Positions 1-11,643 of a DNA stretch of 64,000 bases are shown one piece after another. Under the pieces are notes generated by a model that saw nothing but the letters and a program-made list of their open reading frames with translations, was not told where the DNA came from and searched no databases. Made by a program: the position numbers and the translations under genes. This stretch comes from Chrysemys picta bellii (lineage: Eukaryota > Chordata > Testudines > Emydidae): positions 27,006,998 through 27,070,997 of the forward strand of contig NC_088791.1 of the NCBI RefSeq assembly GCF_011386835.1. Direction: 5' to 3'. Numbering within the stretch: the first letter of the stretch is position 1; every line of letters begins with the position of its first letter.

Positions 1-1
1 C

Positions 2-565
2 CCCAATAATGTCACGGCAAACCTGGTGGCTGAACTTTGTGACTTTGTCCTCACCCACACCTGTTTCACATTTGGGGATAATATATACCTTCAAGTCAGC
101 GGCACTGCTATGGGTATCCGCATGGCCCCACAGTATGCCAACATCTTTATGGCTGACTTAGAACAACGCTTCCTTAGCTCTCGTCCCCTAATGCCCCCAG
201 TCTACTTGTGCTACATTGATGACATCTTCATCATCTGGACCCATGGAAAAGAAGCCCTTGAGGAATTCCACCATGATTTCAACAATTTTCATCCCACCAT
301 CAACCTCAGACTGGACCAATCCACACAAGCGGTCCATTTCCTGCATACTACTGTGCTAATAAGCAATGTTCACATAAATACCACCCTATACTGGAAACCT
401 ACTGACCACTATACTTACCTACATGCCTCCAGCTTCCATCCAGGACACACCACACGATCCATTGTCTACAGCCAAGCTCTAATATACAACCGCATTTGCT
501 CCAATCCCTCAGACAGAGACAAACACCTACAAGATCTCTATCAAGCATTCTTAAAGCTAAAGTGA
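2..565 (+). pseudogene. PLE reverse transcriptase fragment
   Basis: The reading frame is open from the window edge. It holds the RT motif GTAMGIRMAP (about residue 35 from the edge) and the catalytic motif YIDDIFIIW, with two Asp residues at about residues 71-72. These are typical of Penelope/Neptune-type RTs, which resemble telomerase RT. The N-terminal fingers lie outside the window. The homologous frame is lost near 540-565 by a small indel, and the coding sense continues in another frame into the linker. Without its N-terminus the exact PLE clade cannot be assigned. Confidence 0.85.
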
Positions 566-891
566 AAAAACAGATTGACAGAGCCAGAAGAGTACCCAGA
601 AGTGACCTACTACAGGACAGGCCCAACAAAGAAAATAACAGAACGCCACTAGCCGTCACCTTCAGCCCCCAACTAAAACCTCTCCAGCGCATCATCAAAG
701 ATCTACAACCTATCCTGAAAGATGATCCCTCACTCTCACAGATCTTGGGAGACAGACCCGTCCTTGCTTACAGACAGCCCCCCAACCTGAAGCAAATACT
801 CACCGGCAACCACACACCACACAACAAAAACACTAACCCAGGAACCTATCCTTGCAACAAAGCCCAATGCCAACTCTGTCCACATATCTAG
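520..891 (+). pseudogene. PLE linker region with Cys/His cluster
   Basis: This frame continues the RT protein after a frameshift. It reads through RIIKDLQPILKDDPSLSQI and LAYRQPPNLKQIL, a conserved block between RT and endonuclease in PLEs, and ends in CNKAQCQLCPHI. That ending matches the Cys/His putative zinc-binding motif usually found just before the GIY-YIG domain. A TAG stop at 889-891 ends the frame. The following domain continues in the original RT frame, so at least two indels separate this copy from a working one. Confidence 0.75.
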
Positions 892-1160
892 TCAAGTGAC
901 CATCATAGGACCTAATCACATCAGCCATGCCATCAGGGGCTCATTCACCTGCACATCTACCAATGTGATATATGCTATCATGTGCCAGCAATGCCCCTCT
1001 GCCATGTACATTGGCCAAACTGGACAGTCTCTACGCAAAAGAATAAATGGATACAAATCTGACATCAGGAATCATAACATTTAAAAACCAACAGGAGAAC
1101 ACTTCAACCTCTTTGGTCACTCAGTAACAGACTTAAAGGTGGCAACTTTGCAACAGAAAA
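892..1160 (+). pseudogene. PLE GIY-YIG endonuclease domain, broken
   Basis: The peptide contains IYAIMCQQCPSAMYIGQTGQ followed by SLRKRINGYKSDIR. This is the GIY-YIG nuclease signature in its PLE form (Y-x-I near the first strand, YIG in the second, then a conserved Arg in the helix). The domain nicks target DNA for insertion. An in-frame TAA at about 1081-1083 interrupts it, and the same frame continues with GEHFNLFGHSVTDLKV, another conserved PLE stretch, before a further stop. This is a dead remnant. Confidence 0.8.
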
Positions 1161-1485
1161 GCTTCAAAAACAGACTCCAATGAGAAACTGCTGAACTATA
1201 ATTAATTTGCAAACTAGATACCATTAACTTGGGCTTGAATAGAGACTGGGAGTGGCTGGGTCATTACACAAATTGAATCTATTTCCGCATGTTAAGTATC
1301 CTCACACCTTCTTGTCAACTGTCTGGAATGGGCCATCTTGATTATCACTACAAAAGTTTTTTTTCTTTTGCTGATAATAGCTCATCTTAATTAATTAGCC
1401 TCTTAGAGTTGGTATGGTAACTTCCATCTTTTCATGTTCTCTGTATGTATATATATTTTCTTACTATATGTTCCATTCTATGCAT

Positions 1486-1523
1486 CTGATGAAGTGGGCT
1501 GTAGCCCACAAAAGCTTATGCTC
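1486..1523 (+). ncRNA. Hammerhead-ribozyme-like hairpin in PLE tail
   Basis: CTGATGA (1486-1492) is followed by a perfect 6-bp stem, GTGGGC/GCCCAC, with a TGTA loop (1494-1509). Next come AAAA (1510-1513), where a hammerhead has GAAA, a mini-stem GC-TTAT-GC, and TC. The order CUGAUGA / stem II / GAAA / short stem III / UH matches type I hammerhead cores described in Penelope-like elements. Stem I is not evident and the GAAA is mutated, so this copy is probably inactive. The ribozyme identity is inference from family knowledge. Confidence 0.4.
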
Positions 1524-1570
1524 AAATAAATTAGTTAGTCTGTAAGGTGCCACAAGTACTTCTGTTCTTT

Positions 1571-3511
1571 TTACTGAAAGGAAATCACTTATCCAAAACC
1601 TGGTTTACAGTACCTGATGGCATGCATGTCAGTGAAATAGGAGGCATATCACACATATGCTTTAGCTGTAGTGTGTAGTGTAGTGTGTAGCTGTGCCTTA
1701 CCACAGGCTTGTATTGTTTTTGTGGCACAGTTTAGGTGACTATAGCCAAAAAGCATGATTGGTGAATGCTGTTCATTTCACTGGCACAAATTCCTCAATC
1801 TCTACTGCAGAATGCTGCAATGCATAACAAATTGAATTGCTGGTTTACAGGTACAACCTGTATAATTCAGTGTTTGGCAGCCTCTAAGTATCTGATGTTG
1901 GAAATATTGAAAGGGCAATAGACTACACTGAGGACAAAATATGTGCAATCTTCTTTTAGCCCTAGAGAACAGAGAACAATGGGCTTCCCCTAGTGGCAGA
2001 CTGGCATAGGCAACCTACCTCCACTTGTCAAATATTTGTGATAACATTTCTGCCTAGGATAACCCAGATTATCAGAGCGGACACTGGTCTTTCTTCGTAA
2101 ACAGGTGCCTTTCAAAAATGTTCTTCTCAGTTAGAAAAGGCAATCAGGGTGTTCTTAGTTTAAACTATTACTTAGGAAGCTTATTATATAAAACAAGGTA
2201 CCTTGAATTAACAAAAACAAAAAAAAACCCAAAACACCAAATGTAGGCCAAGACTGGGAGTTAGCTATTGACTGACCTCGGACCATGTGAGTATTTGAAA
2301 TGCTGATCTGCAGCCACTTGTCATAGGTAACTTATAGCCAGAAGCACAGAGCTTGGTTCTCAGTTACTTTGATCCTGTGCTTGAGTCAGGAAGTGGGGGA
2401 CAGGGGCAAAGGTAGCTTTCAGCTACCATTGTGTTCCCTATATTCAGGGGCTGTGCAGGGGCCTGCATAGTCCTTAGTGTAAATTAGAGCAGCCTTATGA
2501 CTACTCTAATTTATGTACTACTTTCCATGGTTCAAGAGAATGTCCTGCCATGTCCAGCCATATCCTGAGCTGCCCCATCCCAGACGCAGGCAGCAAGGCT
2601 GGCATATACCACCCTTATACCAGTTGTACACTAGAAAAGAAGATTGTCTGCCCAGGAGATATTCCCCAGAGGCCATCTCTGCCCACTTTAAGGTCCCCTT
2701 ACATAGCCAGAGCAGCATAAAATGGCCTTAGTGTATTATAATAAGGCCCACAGAGTGGGATCAGCATTTGTGAAGTGCATAATCCAGTGGAAAAATTCTC
2801 CTGCCTTTATATTATGCACAGAACTGCTGAAACATTCATCTTAAGCAAATTTTCTTTCATGTGGCAGCATCTGACCTGAGAATTTGGGCTAAAACCTCTT
2901 GTGATTCCATTGCTGTTACATAGTCACACTAATACTGTGTTTAACATCATTCCTATTTTTGTGAGTTTCCAAAAGAATATAAAAGACAAGTCCCAATGTG
3001 TTTTTGTCAATATAGAGTTGACAAAGTTTTTAATCTATAAGTAGAAAAGCAGCAAAGCATCTAAACTGCAATATGAAGCAAAACACAAGTCATCACATTT
3101 GAGGACAAACCCTTACTATCAGTTAGACTTCTCAATCTATAAAAAAGCAGATACATTTTCCCTTGGGTTGATAAACTGCTTACTGAGACTAATAGGAAAT
3201 CCTATCTGCTATTCAGCTTGATCTGTTCCCTCAGCCTATTTTCTACAGACATGCAGCTGTCTCGGTCTTATACCTATATCTCCGTAAAATAATCTTGCAT
3301 TTAAGGGGGGTGGTTGCGGACAGAGAACCATGCTAACATGATTTTTTTTAATCTTGATTTTTGATAACAATAAGCAAAGAATTAACCTCCTGTTTGAGGT
3401 ATAACTGAATTAATTTACTGGCAAAACCAGAGCAATTTACCAATGAGACTAATATTAATGCAGTAACCTCACATTTCTAATTTACTATAGCAATAAAAAG
3501 AGTCTATAGGG
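1571..3511. other. No recognisable gene; AT-rich unique-looking DNA
   Basis: I see no domain-bearing ORF, clear TIR or LTR pair here. The frames that are open are short and have no recognisable motif. The stretch includes short A-rich tracts near 2217 and is otherwise ordinary AT-rich intergenic sequence. Old diverged repeats cannot be excluded by eye. Confidence 0.5.
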
Positions 3512-4594
3512 TGTGACATTATTGATATAATCTGGGACCATATAGATCATTGTTGCAACCAAGGTCCAGTAGTGGCACCCAAATCTTGTATAAAGGGGGT
3601 CAAATGGGGTGTCTAAGACAAGGTTATGGTTTACTGGTTATGATTATGCTGTCTATATGTGTGTATCAATTTTGTAGTTGAAGTTATGAATATTGGCTCT
3701 ATACTGTCTGTATTTCAAACTTATGCTATGCTTCTGGGTGACATCCCAGACAAGCTGGTGTTAGCTCTGCCTAGCCTGCTTGATGGCCCATTAAGGACCA
3801 TCAGCTATACAATGGACCCATTGAGAGAAGGCAAATATGCCTTGAGACTCAGCAAAGTATGCAGGAACTGGACCATGTGACTCCAGACTCCATTTTGCTG
3901 TAATTTTCCACAGTAAGAACAAAGAGGTGTTCTTACACCTGGAAAAGACTATATAAGGCTGATGCCTCATCTCCATTTTGTTTTCAATCCTGCTTCTTAC
4001 CTCTGGAGGGACTTTGCTACAAACGGAAGCTCTACACAAAGGACTGATGACCCATCCCAGCTGGGAATGTATTCCAGAGACTTGATTTGAACCTGCAGTT
4101 TATTCTATCTCTGCTGCAAGCCTGAACCAAGAACTTTGCCATTACTGTATGTAATTGATTCCATTTAACCAATTCTAACTCTCATCTATATCTTTTTCCT
4201 TTTATGAATAAACCTTTAGTTTTTAGATTCTAAAGAATTGGCAACAGCGTGATTTGAGGGTAAGATCTGATTTGTATATTGACCTGGGTCTGGGGCTTGG
4301 TCCTATGGGATCAGGAGAACCTTTTTTCTTTTATTGGGGTATTGGTTTTCATAACCATTTGTCCCCATAATGAGTGGCACTGGTGGTGATACTGGGAAAC
4401 TGGAGTGTCTAAGGGAATTGCTTGTGTGACTTGTGGTTAGCCAGTGGGGTGAGACCGAAGTCCTCTTAGTCTGGCTGGTTTGGTTTGCCTTAGAGGCAGA
4501 AAAACCCCAGCCTTGGGCTGTGACTGCCCTGTTTTTAGCAATTTGTCCTGAATTGGCACTCTCAGTTGGGTCCCGCCAAAACCGCATCGTCACA
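3512..4594 (+). mobile_element. Solo LTR, endogenous-retrovirus type
   Basis: The unit starts TGTGACATTATT and ends CATCGTCACA, giving TG...CA ends with a short inverted TGTGAC/GTCACA. It is flanked by TAGGG (3507-3511) and TAGGA (4595-4599), a 5-bp TSD with one mismatch. Inside are a TATA-like CTATATAAGG near 3949 and a polyadenylation signal TGAATAAACC near 4204, in the right order for U3-R-U5 on the plus strand. No internal retroviral genes or second LTR are present, so it is best read as a solo LTR left by recombination. Its roughly 1.08-kb length is long but within the ERV range. Confidence 0.75.
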
Positions 4595-4599
4595 TAGGA

Positions 4600-5295
4600 T
4601 AAATGAAAATCAAATAGGGAAGTGTAGGATAAATTTAGGTAGAAGGCAGCTCACTGCATTAATTGTTAATGTAACCTAGATGGAGCTACTATAAGGTGGG
4701 TGCATAACTGGTTGGAAAACCGTTCCCAGAGAGTAGTTATCAGCTTAGTTCCCTGTAAGCTGCGCGGCCGCAAAGCAGCCTATTAAGTGCCACGCAGGGG
4801 AGCCCAGTCCCCAGCCCCAACCCAGCCCTGGATCTGCCATGGCCAGGGGAGGGGCACCTCTCCCCCCAGCCCAGGGTCTGCAGCAGGGCGAGAGAGCTGG
4901 GGGGAGTCCTCTCTCCCTACCTTAACCCTGGGGCAACCTGCACCTCAAACCCCTCATCCCCAGCCCCACCCGACAGCCCGCACCCCCAGCCAGAGCCCTC
5001 ACACCCCTGCACCCCAACCCTCTGCCCCAGCCCTGAGTGCCCTCCCACACGCCGAACCCCTCAGCCCCACCCCCACCAAATGAATTTTGTTATGCGCACC
5101 AATATGAAGGTGATGTGTCACAGTTATGAGAAAAGTTCTGTATGTGTTTAACTGTTTGCAGGTGTAGGGCCTAAAAGGGAAGTTATAAGGGGAAATATTT
5201 GGGGCTTTTGTTTTTAATTGTTAGCACACACCAACTAATGAACAACCTTTTCCCCTTACAACCTGCATTTCCTACATCTGGCTCCTTTGAGCAAA

Positions 5296-5336
<41 letters not shown>

Positions 5337-5980
5337 ATGATATACAATTATTAGACAACACCATTTGCTTAAAATATTGGACTGAGGGAGATTGAAAATA
5401 TGTCACATCAGCTTTCTCTGAAACAACTGCAAGCAAGCAGTATTGAAGCTAATAGATGTGGAAAAGATTATGTAATATCACTTTGAATAGAACAGTGTCT
5501 TTGAAAGAGAAATGATTCAAATACCTTGATTTCAGAAAGAAACAATGAGGCAGGTGCTTTTTAAATGAAAAGTATATACTAGAAAGGAAAGAAAAACAAT
5601 CAAGAAATCTCAGGAAGTGACTGTTCTAGTAAAACAGAAAAATTTAATTCCATCAATGCAAGATTGAAAAACAGTTTGGTAAACCTTTACACAGCAGCAA
5701 TGACCCAAGGATTATCTTCACCTTGCTGCCTTGAGTTGATGCTTTTATAAAGTTTTCAAATTGTAATTCTGGAGGAAAATCAAATGCAAGTATTTTCAAA
5801 TATATTTTAAGGCACTACAGACTTTGCAGCAACAATGAAAAAGCCAGACCTTTTGCCTCCTGCGAAAGGGACTAGATTTCTTATGTACTCTGAAGAATTT
5901 CACTCTTGATTTGACCCCAGAAGATCCTGCTGTTACATCAGTGGTAAACTCCACTTTGTTCTGAAATATGCCCAGACTTC
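4600..5980. other. Non-coding: C-rich repeat remnant, then AT-rich DNA
   Basis: The part at 4745-5085 is strongly C-rich (many CCCCAGCCC-type words) and resembles the interior of the GC-rich non-autonomous DNA transposons elsewhere in the window. I could not find paired termini for it. From about 5090 to 5980 the sequence is AT-rich with a GT microsatellite and no recognisable gene. Confidence 0.5.
5299..5329 (+). repeat. (GT)n microsatellite
   Basis: About fifteen perfect GT units are followed by a short GCGCGC run. Alternating purine-pyrimidine tracts like this can adopt Z-DNA and are length-variable. Confidence 0.95.
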
Positions 5981-6992
5981 TAGGGTTGCCAGGTGTCCGG
6001 TTTTCGACCAGAATACCGGTTAAAAATGGGACCCTGGTGGGCGGCTCCAGTCAGCACTGCTGACTGAGCCCTTAAAAATCCAGTTGCCGTGCAGCAGGGC
6101 TGGCAGGCTCCCCTGCCTGGGTCTGCACAGCTCCCGGAAAGGTGACATGTCCAGCTCCTAGGGGAAGGGAGGCCATGGAGGCTCCATGCACTGCCTCTGA
6201 GCACAAGCTCTGCAGCTCCCATTGGCCAGGAACTGTGGCCAATGGGAGCTGTGGGGGCAGCACCTGTGGGTCGGGGCAGCAAGCAGAGCCTCCCTGGCTG
6301 CGCCTCCACCTAGAAGCCGGACATGTCGCCACTTCCAGGAGTCGCCTGAGGTAAATGCTGCCCAGAGCCTGCACCCCTCATCCCCTCCCGCACCCAAATT
6401 CCCTCCTGGAGCCTGCACACACACACCCCCGCACCCCAACCCCCTACCCCATCCCAGAGTCCCATCCTGCACCCTGAACCCCTCATTTCTGGCCCCACCC
6501 TAGAGCCCATATCCCCCAGGCCAGAGCCCATACCCCCTCCTGCACCCTAACCCCTTGCCCCAGCCTGGAGCCCCCTCCCACACCCTGAACCCTTCATTTC
6601 TGGCCCCACCCTGAAGCCCACGCCTCCAACCCAGAACCCGTACCCCCTTCTACACCCCAACCCCTTGCCCCAGCCCAGAGCCCCCTCCCACATTCCAACC
6701 CCCTCAGCCCCAGCCTAGAGCCTCCTCCTGCACCCCAAACCCCTCATTCCCGGCCCCACCCCAGAGCCCGCACCCCCAGCCGGAGCCCTCACCCCTTCCT
6801 GCACCCCAACCCCCCCACCCCAGCCTGGTGAAAATGAGCGAGTGAGTGAGGATGGGGGACAGCGCATGATGGAGGGAGGGGGGATGGAGTTAGCAGGGGG
6901 CAGAGCCTTGGAGAAGGGCTGGAGCGAGGCCCCGGGGAAGAGGGGGGGGCAAGGGTGTTCGGTTTTCTGCAATTAGAAAGTTGGCAGCCCTA
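5981..6992. mobile_element. Non-autonomous DNA transposon, TAGGG/CCCTA type
   Basis: The element begins TAGGGTTGCCAGG and ends TTGGCAGCCCTA, an imperfect terminal inverted repeat. The 8-bp flanks CAGACTTC (5973-5980) and CAGCCTGC (6993-7000) agree at 6 of 8 positions, suggesting a decayed 8-bp TSD of the kind hAT elements make. The interior is GC-rich, with many imperfect CCCCACCCCAGCCC-type repeats, and encodes no transposase. The termini resemble the TAGGGTTACCATA family found four times later in the window. Superfamily assignment rests mainly on TSD length. Confidence 0.65.
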
Positions 6993-8045
6993 CAGCCTGC
7001 ATGAACACACTGGACATGAGGTTCATGTGAAATCCTTGGTGCTCAAATCTATATGTACATCCAGTTAATCTAGAGACTCCCCAAAATGGGAACGTTTTCT
7101 AGAGGAACTGAGTTAGATGCTGTCTGAGAAGGTGATGAAGTTCAAGACTTTTACTGCTGCAAGAGATTTTAGCATCTGTGTTGGCTACATCTCTCAAGTA
7201 ATGGCTCAAAACAATCTAACCACACTTTCCATTCTCAGTTTCTCACCACAGGTACCTGGGTCAAGAATTAGAGAGCTGTCTCTAGCCCAAACAAGAGCAC
7301 TTTGTACTAAAAGTGGTTATTGGCAAATTGGATTCTGAGTGACTTTCTGTTTGATTGCTTTGAAATATGAAATCTAAGAGCTTGAGGATAGTGAAGGAGG
7401 AAGGGAAATACTGTGCTCTGTTTCTGTGGATCATTTTGAACCAGAAATTTTATTAAAGTTATCTACAATAAGATAAAGACCTGCTTTTTTCTATAGAGTA
7501 AAAAATGGAGGCACAGAGTTCTCCGGTGCTGTTAAGCAACAGAAACAACAAGGAAGGCGTCTACACAACCCTTTGCAAGACTCTGGGACTTGTTCTATTG
7601 TTCCCAACAGCAACAGGAAGAAAACATCTTCCCTCAACTGCAAGACTCTGGGACTTGTTCTATTGTTCCCAACAGCAACAGGAAGAAAACATCTTCCCTC
7701 AACAAATTCACTGCTTACCGTGTCCCTCCTCCTGGTAAGCAGCAGGCGGGAATTAGGGGTACCTGAAGGCAGCAAATGCTCCCCCACAAGTTTTTATACT
7801 TGTTGAAGTCAGGCGGGGAGAGTGTTCAGCTCAGGGGAGGGACAGAGAGTGCAAACGGCAAGGGCCTTGGGGAAAGGGGTGTGTGGAGGAGAGGTGCAAC
7901 TCGACCAGCGGCAGGAGTCTCGCAGGGGAGGAGGTGGAGGAGAGGAGGGACTCAACCAGCCGTGGGCAGAGAGTCTAGGGGAGGGAGTGGAGCAGGGTTG
8001 GAACATGGGGGGGGCCTTGGGCGAGGAGGCTGAGGGGAGGTGGGG
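6993..8045. other. Non-coding stretch with a small tandem duplication
   Basis: No domain-bearing ORF is seen. From 6993 to about 7500 the sequence is AT-rich. From about 7805 it becomes G-rich (GGGGAGGGA words) and leads into a small hAT element. The tandem duplication inside is listed separately. Confidence 0.5.
7574..7703 (+). repeat. Perfect 65-bp tandem duplication (two copies)
   Basis: The units 7574-7638 and 7639-7703 are identical by eye and both begin TGCAAGACTCTGGG. No mismatch was found, so the duplication is recent compared with the surrounding decayed repeats. There is no coding content. Confidence 0.9.
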
Positions 8046-8225
8046 CAGGGCCGCCGAGAGCAGGTTCGGGCCCCAGTGAAAAAAAATTTTCGGGCCCCCC
8101 AGCAAGGGGGGACCGGCTAAACAGGGCAGATATGGGGGGGGGAAGCCGGGCTCCGGGCCCCTTTCCGGATCGCCAGGCCCCAGTAATTTGTACTGGCTTC
8201 CCCCCCCCCCGTCTTGTCGGCCCTG
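8046..8225. mobile_element. Small non-autonomous hAT transposon
   Basis: The ends are CAGGGCCGCCGA and TTGTCGGCCCTG. CAGGG...CCCTG termini are typical of hAT elements. The 8-bp flanks AGGTGGGG (8038-8045) and GGGTGGGG (8226-8233) differ at one position, consistent with the hAT 8-bp TSD. The 180-bp body has no ORF of note. The termini match the two CAGGGCCGGC copies at 52.6 and 59.5 kb, so it is probably the same family. Confidence 0.75.
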
Positions 8226-8446
8226 GGGTGGGGCCTCAGGGCGGCGCCAGGGTCCGGGTGATGGGGGAGCTTCCGGTGCTTGGGCCAGCCTCCTCAAATA
8301 TGGGAGTCACATGCTGCTAATGCTCACAGAGCTTTACCGGAAAGGAATAGGGCGCTGCCACAGGAAGGAAGTGAAGAGCATAGCCTTTTAAAATAATTTA
8401 TAGAACTCAGTGGTCCAAAGTAATGACACATTCTGCTGGACAGAAA

Positions 8447-9810
8447 AATATTCATTGATTTTTAAGACTGGAAGGGACCATTCTGATCATCCAATCTGAC
8501 CTCCTGTATAACATAAGCCACAGAACCTCACCTAGGAATTTCTGCATCAAGCCCATAACATCTGTTTAAGCTGCAGCATACCATTTGGAAAGCTTTCCAG
8601 TCTTGATTTAAAGATTGCAAATGCTGGCAAACCCACCACATTCCTAGGACTCTTGCACCAATGTTTAATTACCATCACTGTTAAATTTGCACTTTGTCTG
8701 AATATGTCTAGCTGTAATTTCCAGCCACTGGATCTCATCATGTCTTCTTCTTTGAGTCTAAAAAGTCATCTATTACAAAAAAATCTCTTTCCCATTGTGG
8801 CAGGTTGCACTTGCCACTTGAGCACCCCCTTGCCATTCAGGCATGGTGTTGCCATTGTTTTCAGCTCCCAGTGCCCACTACAGGCTGTCAGCCTATCTCT
8901 GCAGGTCTTCTGTGGCTCAGTCCTCCAGTCAGGTCACAAAGTTGAATTTGGGCCAATTAGCTGCAAGTTGCTTAACCCTTTCTGGCCACGTGTCACACTT
9001 TGTATAAGTTTCGTTGCAATTATATAACGTGGTAGCAACAATGATTTGCATGGTCATATTTTAATCAGATAACATCACAGGGGTGCAGGTGCAGCAAAGC
9101 TGTGGGGCCTCGAGCAGGGGGTCACAAAGACCTGGTACACCCCATCACACCCATCTTGGTACTTTAGACCATGATCAAGTCACCTAAAACTTTCTCTTGG
9201 ATAAACTAGATAGACTGAGTTTCTTAAGTCCCTCAATATAAGGCATTTTTCCAACACCTTGAATCATTTTTGTAGCTCTTTGCTAAACTCTTTCCAATTT
9301 GTCAACATCCTTTTTGAAGTGTGGACACCAGTACTGGACACATTATTCCAATAATGGCCTCATAATGCCATATACATAGGTAATACCATCTCCCCTGTCC
9401 TATATGATGTTCCTCTACTTATACAGCCTAGGATTGCATCTGCCCTCTTACCTACAGCATGACACTATAAGCTCATGGTCAATCAGGTATCTACCATGAT
9501 GCACAAGCGCTTTTTACTGTCACTTCATTCAGGATACAGTCTCCTATCTTATGTGACCTACATATTTTATTCTTAGATAGATGTATGTATGTCCTTGCAT
9601 TTGGCTGTATTAAAATGCAGTTTTCAAGTGTGCCTATCTTACCCATCTCCATCATCATTTACCAGTTCACCAATTTTTGTGTCATCTGAAAACTGTACAT
9701 ATATTTTTCCAGATCATTGATAAAAATATTGAATAGCATTGGACTAAGAACAAATCTCTATAGGACCCCACTGGAAACACTCCCATTGGATGATGATTCC
9801 CATTTACAAT
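8447..9810 (-). mobile_element. CR1/L3-like LINE fragment, antisense, split by an LTR
   Basis: The antisense sequence carries the vertebrate CR1-type 3' region. It has the characteristic GACTGGAAGGGACCATTCTG at 8464, then the diverged equivalent of the C-terminal RT block (CTTTCCAATTTGTCAACATC near 9291 parallels the 38.0-kb CR1 copy). It is older and more diverged than the CR1 copies at 32-38 kb, and no ORF survives. A solo LTR occupies 8796-9149, and the CR1 homology resumes on the other side. Confidence 0.7.
8796..9149. mobile_element. Short solo LTR inside the CR1 fragment
   Basis: The 354-bp unit starts TGTGGCAGG and ends CCCATCACA (TG...CA). It is flanked on both sides by CCCAT (8791-8795 and 9150-9154), a perfect 5-bp TSD. 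The host LINE reads across the insertion. Transcription direction is not clear: a weak TATA-like ATTATATAACG lies near 9017, and no firm polyadenylation signal is visible. Confidence 0.75.
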
Positions 9811-11037
9811 TACTTTTTGCAATGTATAAAAAGATGTTTTCCAGGATTCTACTGTTCCTGGGACCACATCAGAACTGCTGTTTAACTTCAGAGGCTGATG
9901 ACAAAATAGGATTCAAAGATACTAGGCACTGAGAGCTTTTGTAATAGTGAGCTCTGACTGAATTGCTTTCTGCTGAGAATGAACCGCAGACTGATAGCTA
10001 GACTAAGATTGTTGATAACTGTCTGGGTGCTTATGTGGTCCCCTCCCATCACCAGAGTCTTTGAGGATTATAAATTTGATTCCCCATGAATCACCATATT
10101 ATTATATGAGGGAAGAATTATCACAATTTTACAGATGGAGAATGGAGGCACAAAGTAGTCTTCAGCTGTCAAGAGACAAACAAAAAAAGAAGTCTTCCAT
10201 TAAAACTGGGGATTATAGTGGGCTGCCTCTTGCCCCCTTAACTAACACAATTAGACTTGCTCCAGCCCTAAGGGGCTCAGCAGAAACCATTCAAATTATG
10301 TCTTTTACCACACAAGTCACCACACGTCATTTTCTTCTGACATTTTGTCGCTACTTGGGGGTTTAAAGAAATGTGCTTGTTGCTATTTATCAAGAAGGTT
10401 TCACTCAGCTGTAAATACAAAAAATTAGTTTTCAATATAGGGCATTTGTTCAGGGATGATTTTCTATTTTAAGAATACCGTACTTGATTTTTCTGTGAAA
10501 CTATGAACTCTACCAAAATCTGAGTACATGCATTATCCTTATACCTCTGTTTTATTTATTTATTTGGTGCAGACTGCATGCCTTGAATCACTCTGAAAAG
10601 ATCAAAGACAAAATTGTGTAACATCCATGTAACTTATTTATTAATCAAGTCATGATATTGAATAAAGCTTGATCAAAATATTATCGTCATTCAAAAGGGA
10701 ACTACTGACTGGAAAGCTGCTGTACACCAGTATAATTCAGATGCCAATATGCCAAAGCTGTTCATATTTTTTAAGCTGTCAGCTTTCACCAAGATTTTTA
10801 TAACAAACAAACCCACAGCTTCCATGAGCTGGGATTTTTGAGATTCAAACAAGGAATAAATGCCAAACATTACAGACTCCATGTGTGTGCACGATCGTAT
10901 GTACGTCACGTGGTCATGTAGGAGTACAAAAGACCCATTGTGACAATCAGGTTCCAGACACTCCACGAGGAGAACTGAGAAGGAAAATGCCCTTTTAAAA
11001 AGCAAGTTTGAAACTGAGGTCACCATCCAGAATTTGA
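9811..11037. other. AT-rich non-coding DNA; one unexplained minus-strand ORF
   Basis: There are no recognisable elements except a short MIR-like antisense piece near 10110-10165 (TTTTACAGATGGAGAATGGA). On the minus strand 11026-10691 is open for 111 codons. The peptide matches no family I know and has low coding character, so I do not call a gene. Confidence 0.45.
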
Positions 11038-11224
11038 GGGCATGTCTACACTACAAATGTAAGTCCACTTAATGTTAGGTCAACTTACAGCCACCACAGT
11101 AATTACTGCAGGTTTTCATGTCCACACTACCCTCCTTTTGTTGGTGGTGTATCCCTGTCTGTACCCCTCTCACCAGGAGTGCTTCCACCAACTTAAGAGG
11201 GGCAGTGTGGGGGACTGAGAGCCA

Positions 11225-11605
11225 GGGCTCTCAGCTCTCCACAGCTCTGCACCGGGAGCATGGCTGCCACTCTTGCTCTCCGCTCCCCACTGGGAGTATG
11301 GCAGCTGCCCAGGCTCTCAGCTACACACTCCCTGACAGGAACATGGCTTCCCCATGGACTCTTGGCTCCCCACTGGGAGTACAACAGCTGCCCAGGCTCT
11401 CAGCTCCACACTCCCTGACAGGAACATGGCTGCCCCCAGCGCTGCCAGCTCCCTACTCCTTGCTGGGAATACGCCAGCTGCCTGGGCTCTCTGCTCCACT
11501 CTCCCCATTGGGAGCACGGCTTACCCTCCGGGCTCTCGGTTTCCCACCAGGAGCATGGCAGCCCCCCGGGCTCTCGGCTCCACACTCCCCAGCGGGAAAA
11601 CGGGA
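11225..11605 (+). repeat. Imperfect ~42-bp tandem repeats inside the outer Harbinger
   Basis: About nine units follow the pattern CTCTCAGCTCC-ACACTCCC-GGGAGCATGGCTGCC with substitutions. They make this a minisatellite-like internal array of the non-autonomous element. Open frames over it are repeat artefacts. Confidence 0.75.
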
Positions 11606-11643
11606 GCCGTGAAATTGACAAGAATGACAGCCAACAGCCAGTG

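Larger units (their letters stand above)
1..1570 (+). mobile_element. Penelope-like retroelement (PLE), 3' half
   Basis: The parts run in PLE order: reverse transcriptase, a linker with a Cys/His cluster, a GIY-YIG endonuclease, then an untranslated tail with a hammerhead-like hairpin and an AATAAA. The left end is cut by the window edge, so the N-terminal RT part and any 5' repeat are not visible. Coding frames switch (frame 2 to 1 to 2) and there are in-frame stops, so the copy is dead. PLEs prime by target nicking and are distinct from LTR elements and ordinary LINEs. The right boundary near 1570 is inferred from the end of the tail module; I see no clear TSD. Confidence 0.85.

Noticed and set aside
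10691..11026. 111-codon minus-strand ORF.
   Set aside because: Not recognisable as any family and in AT-rich sequence; kept only as a note because it could be part of an old repeat.
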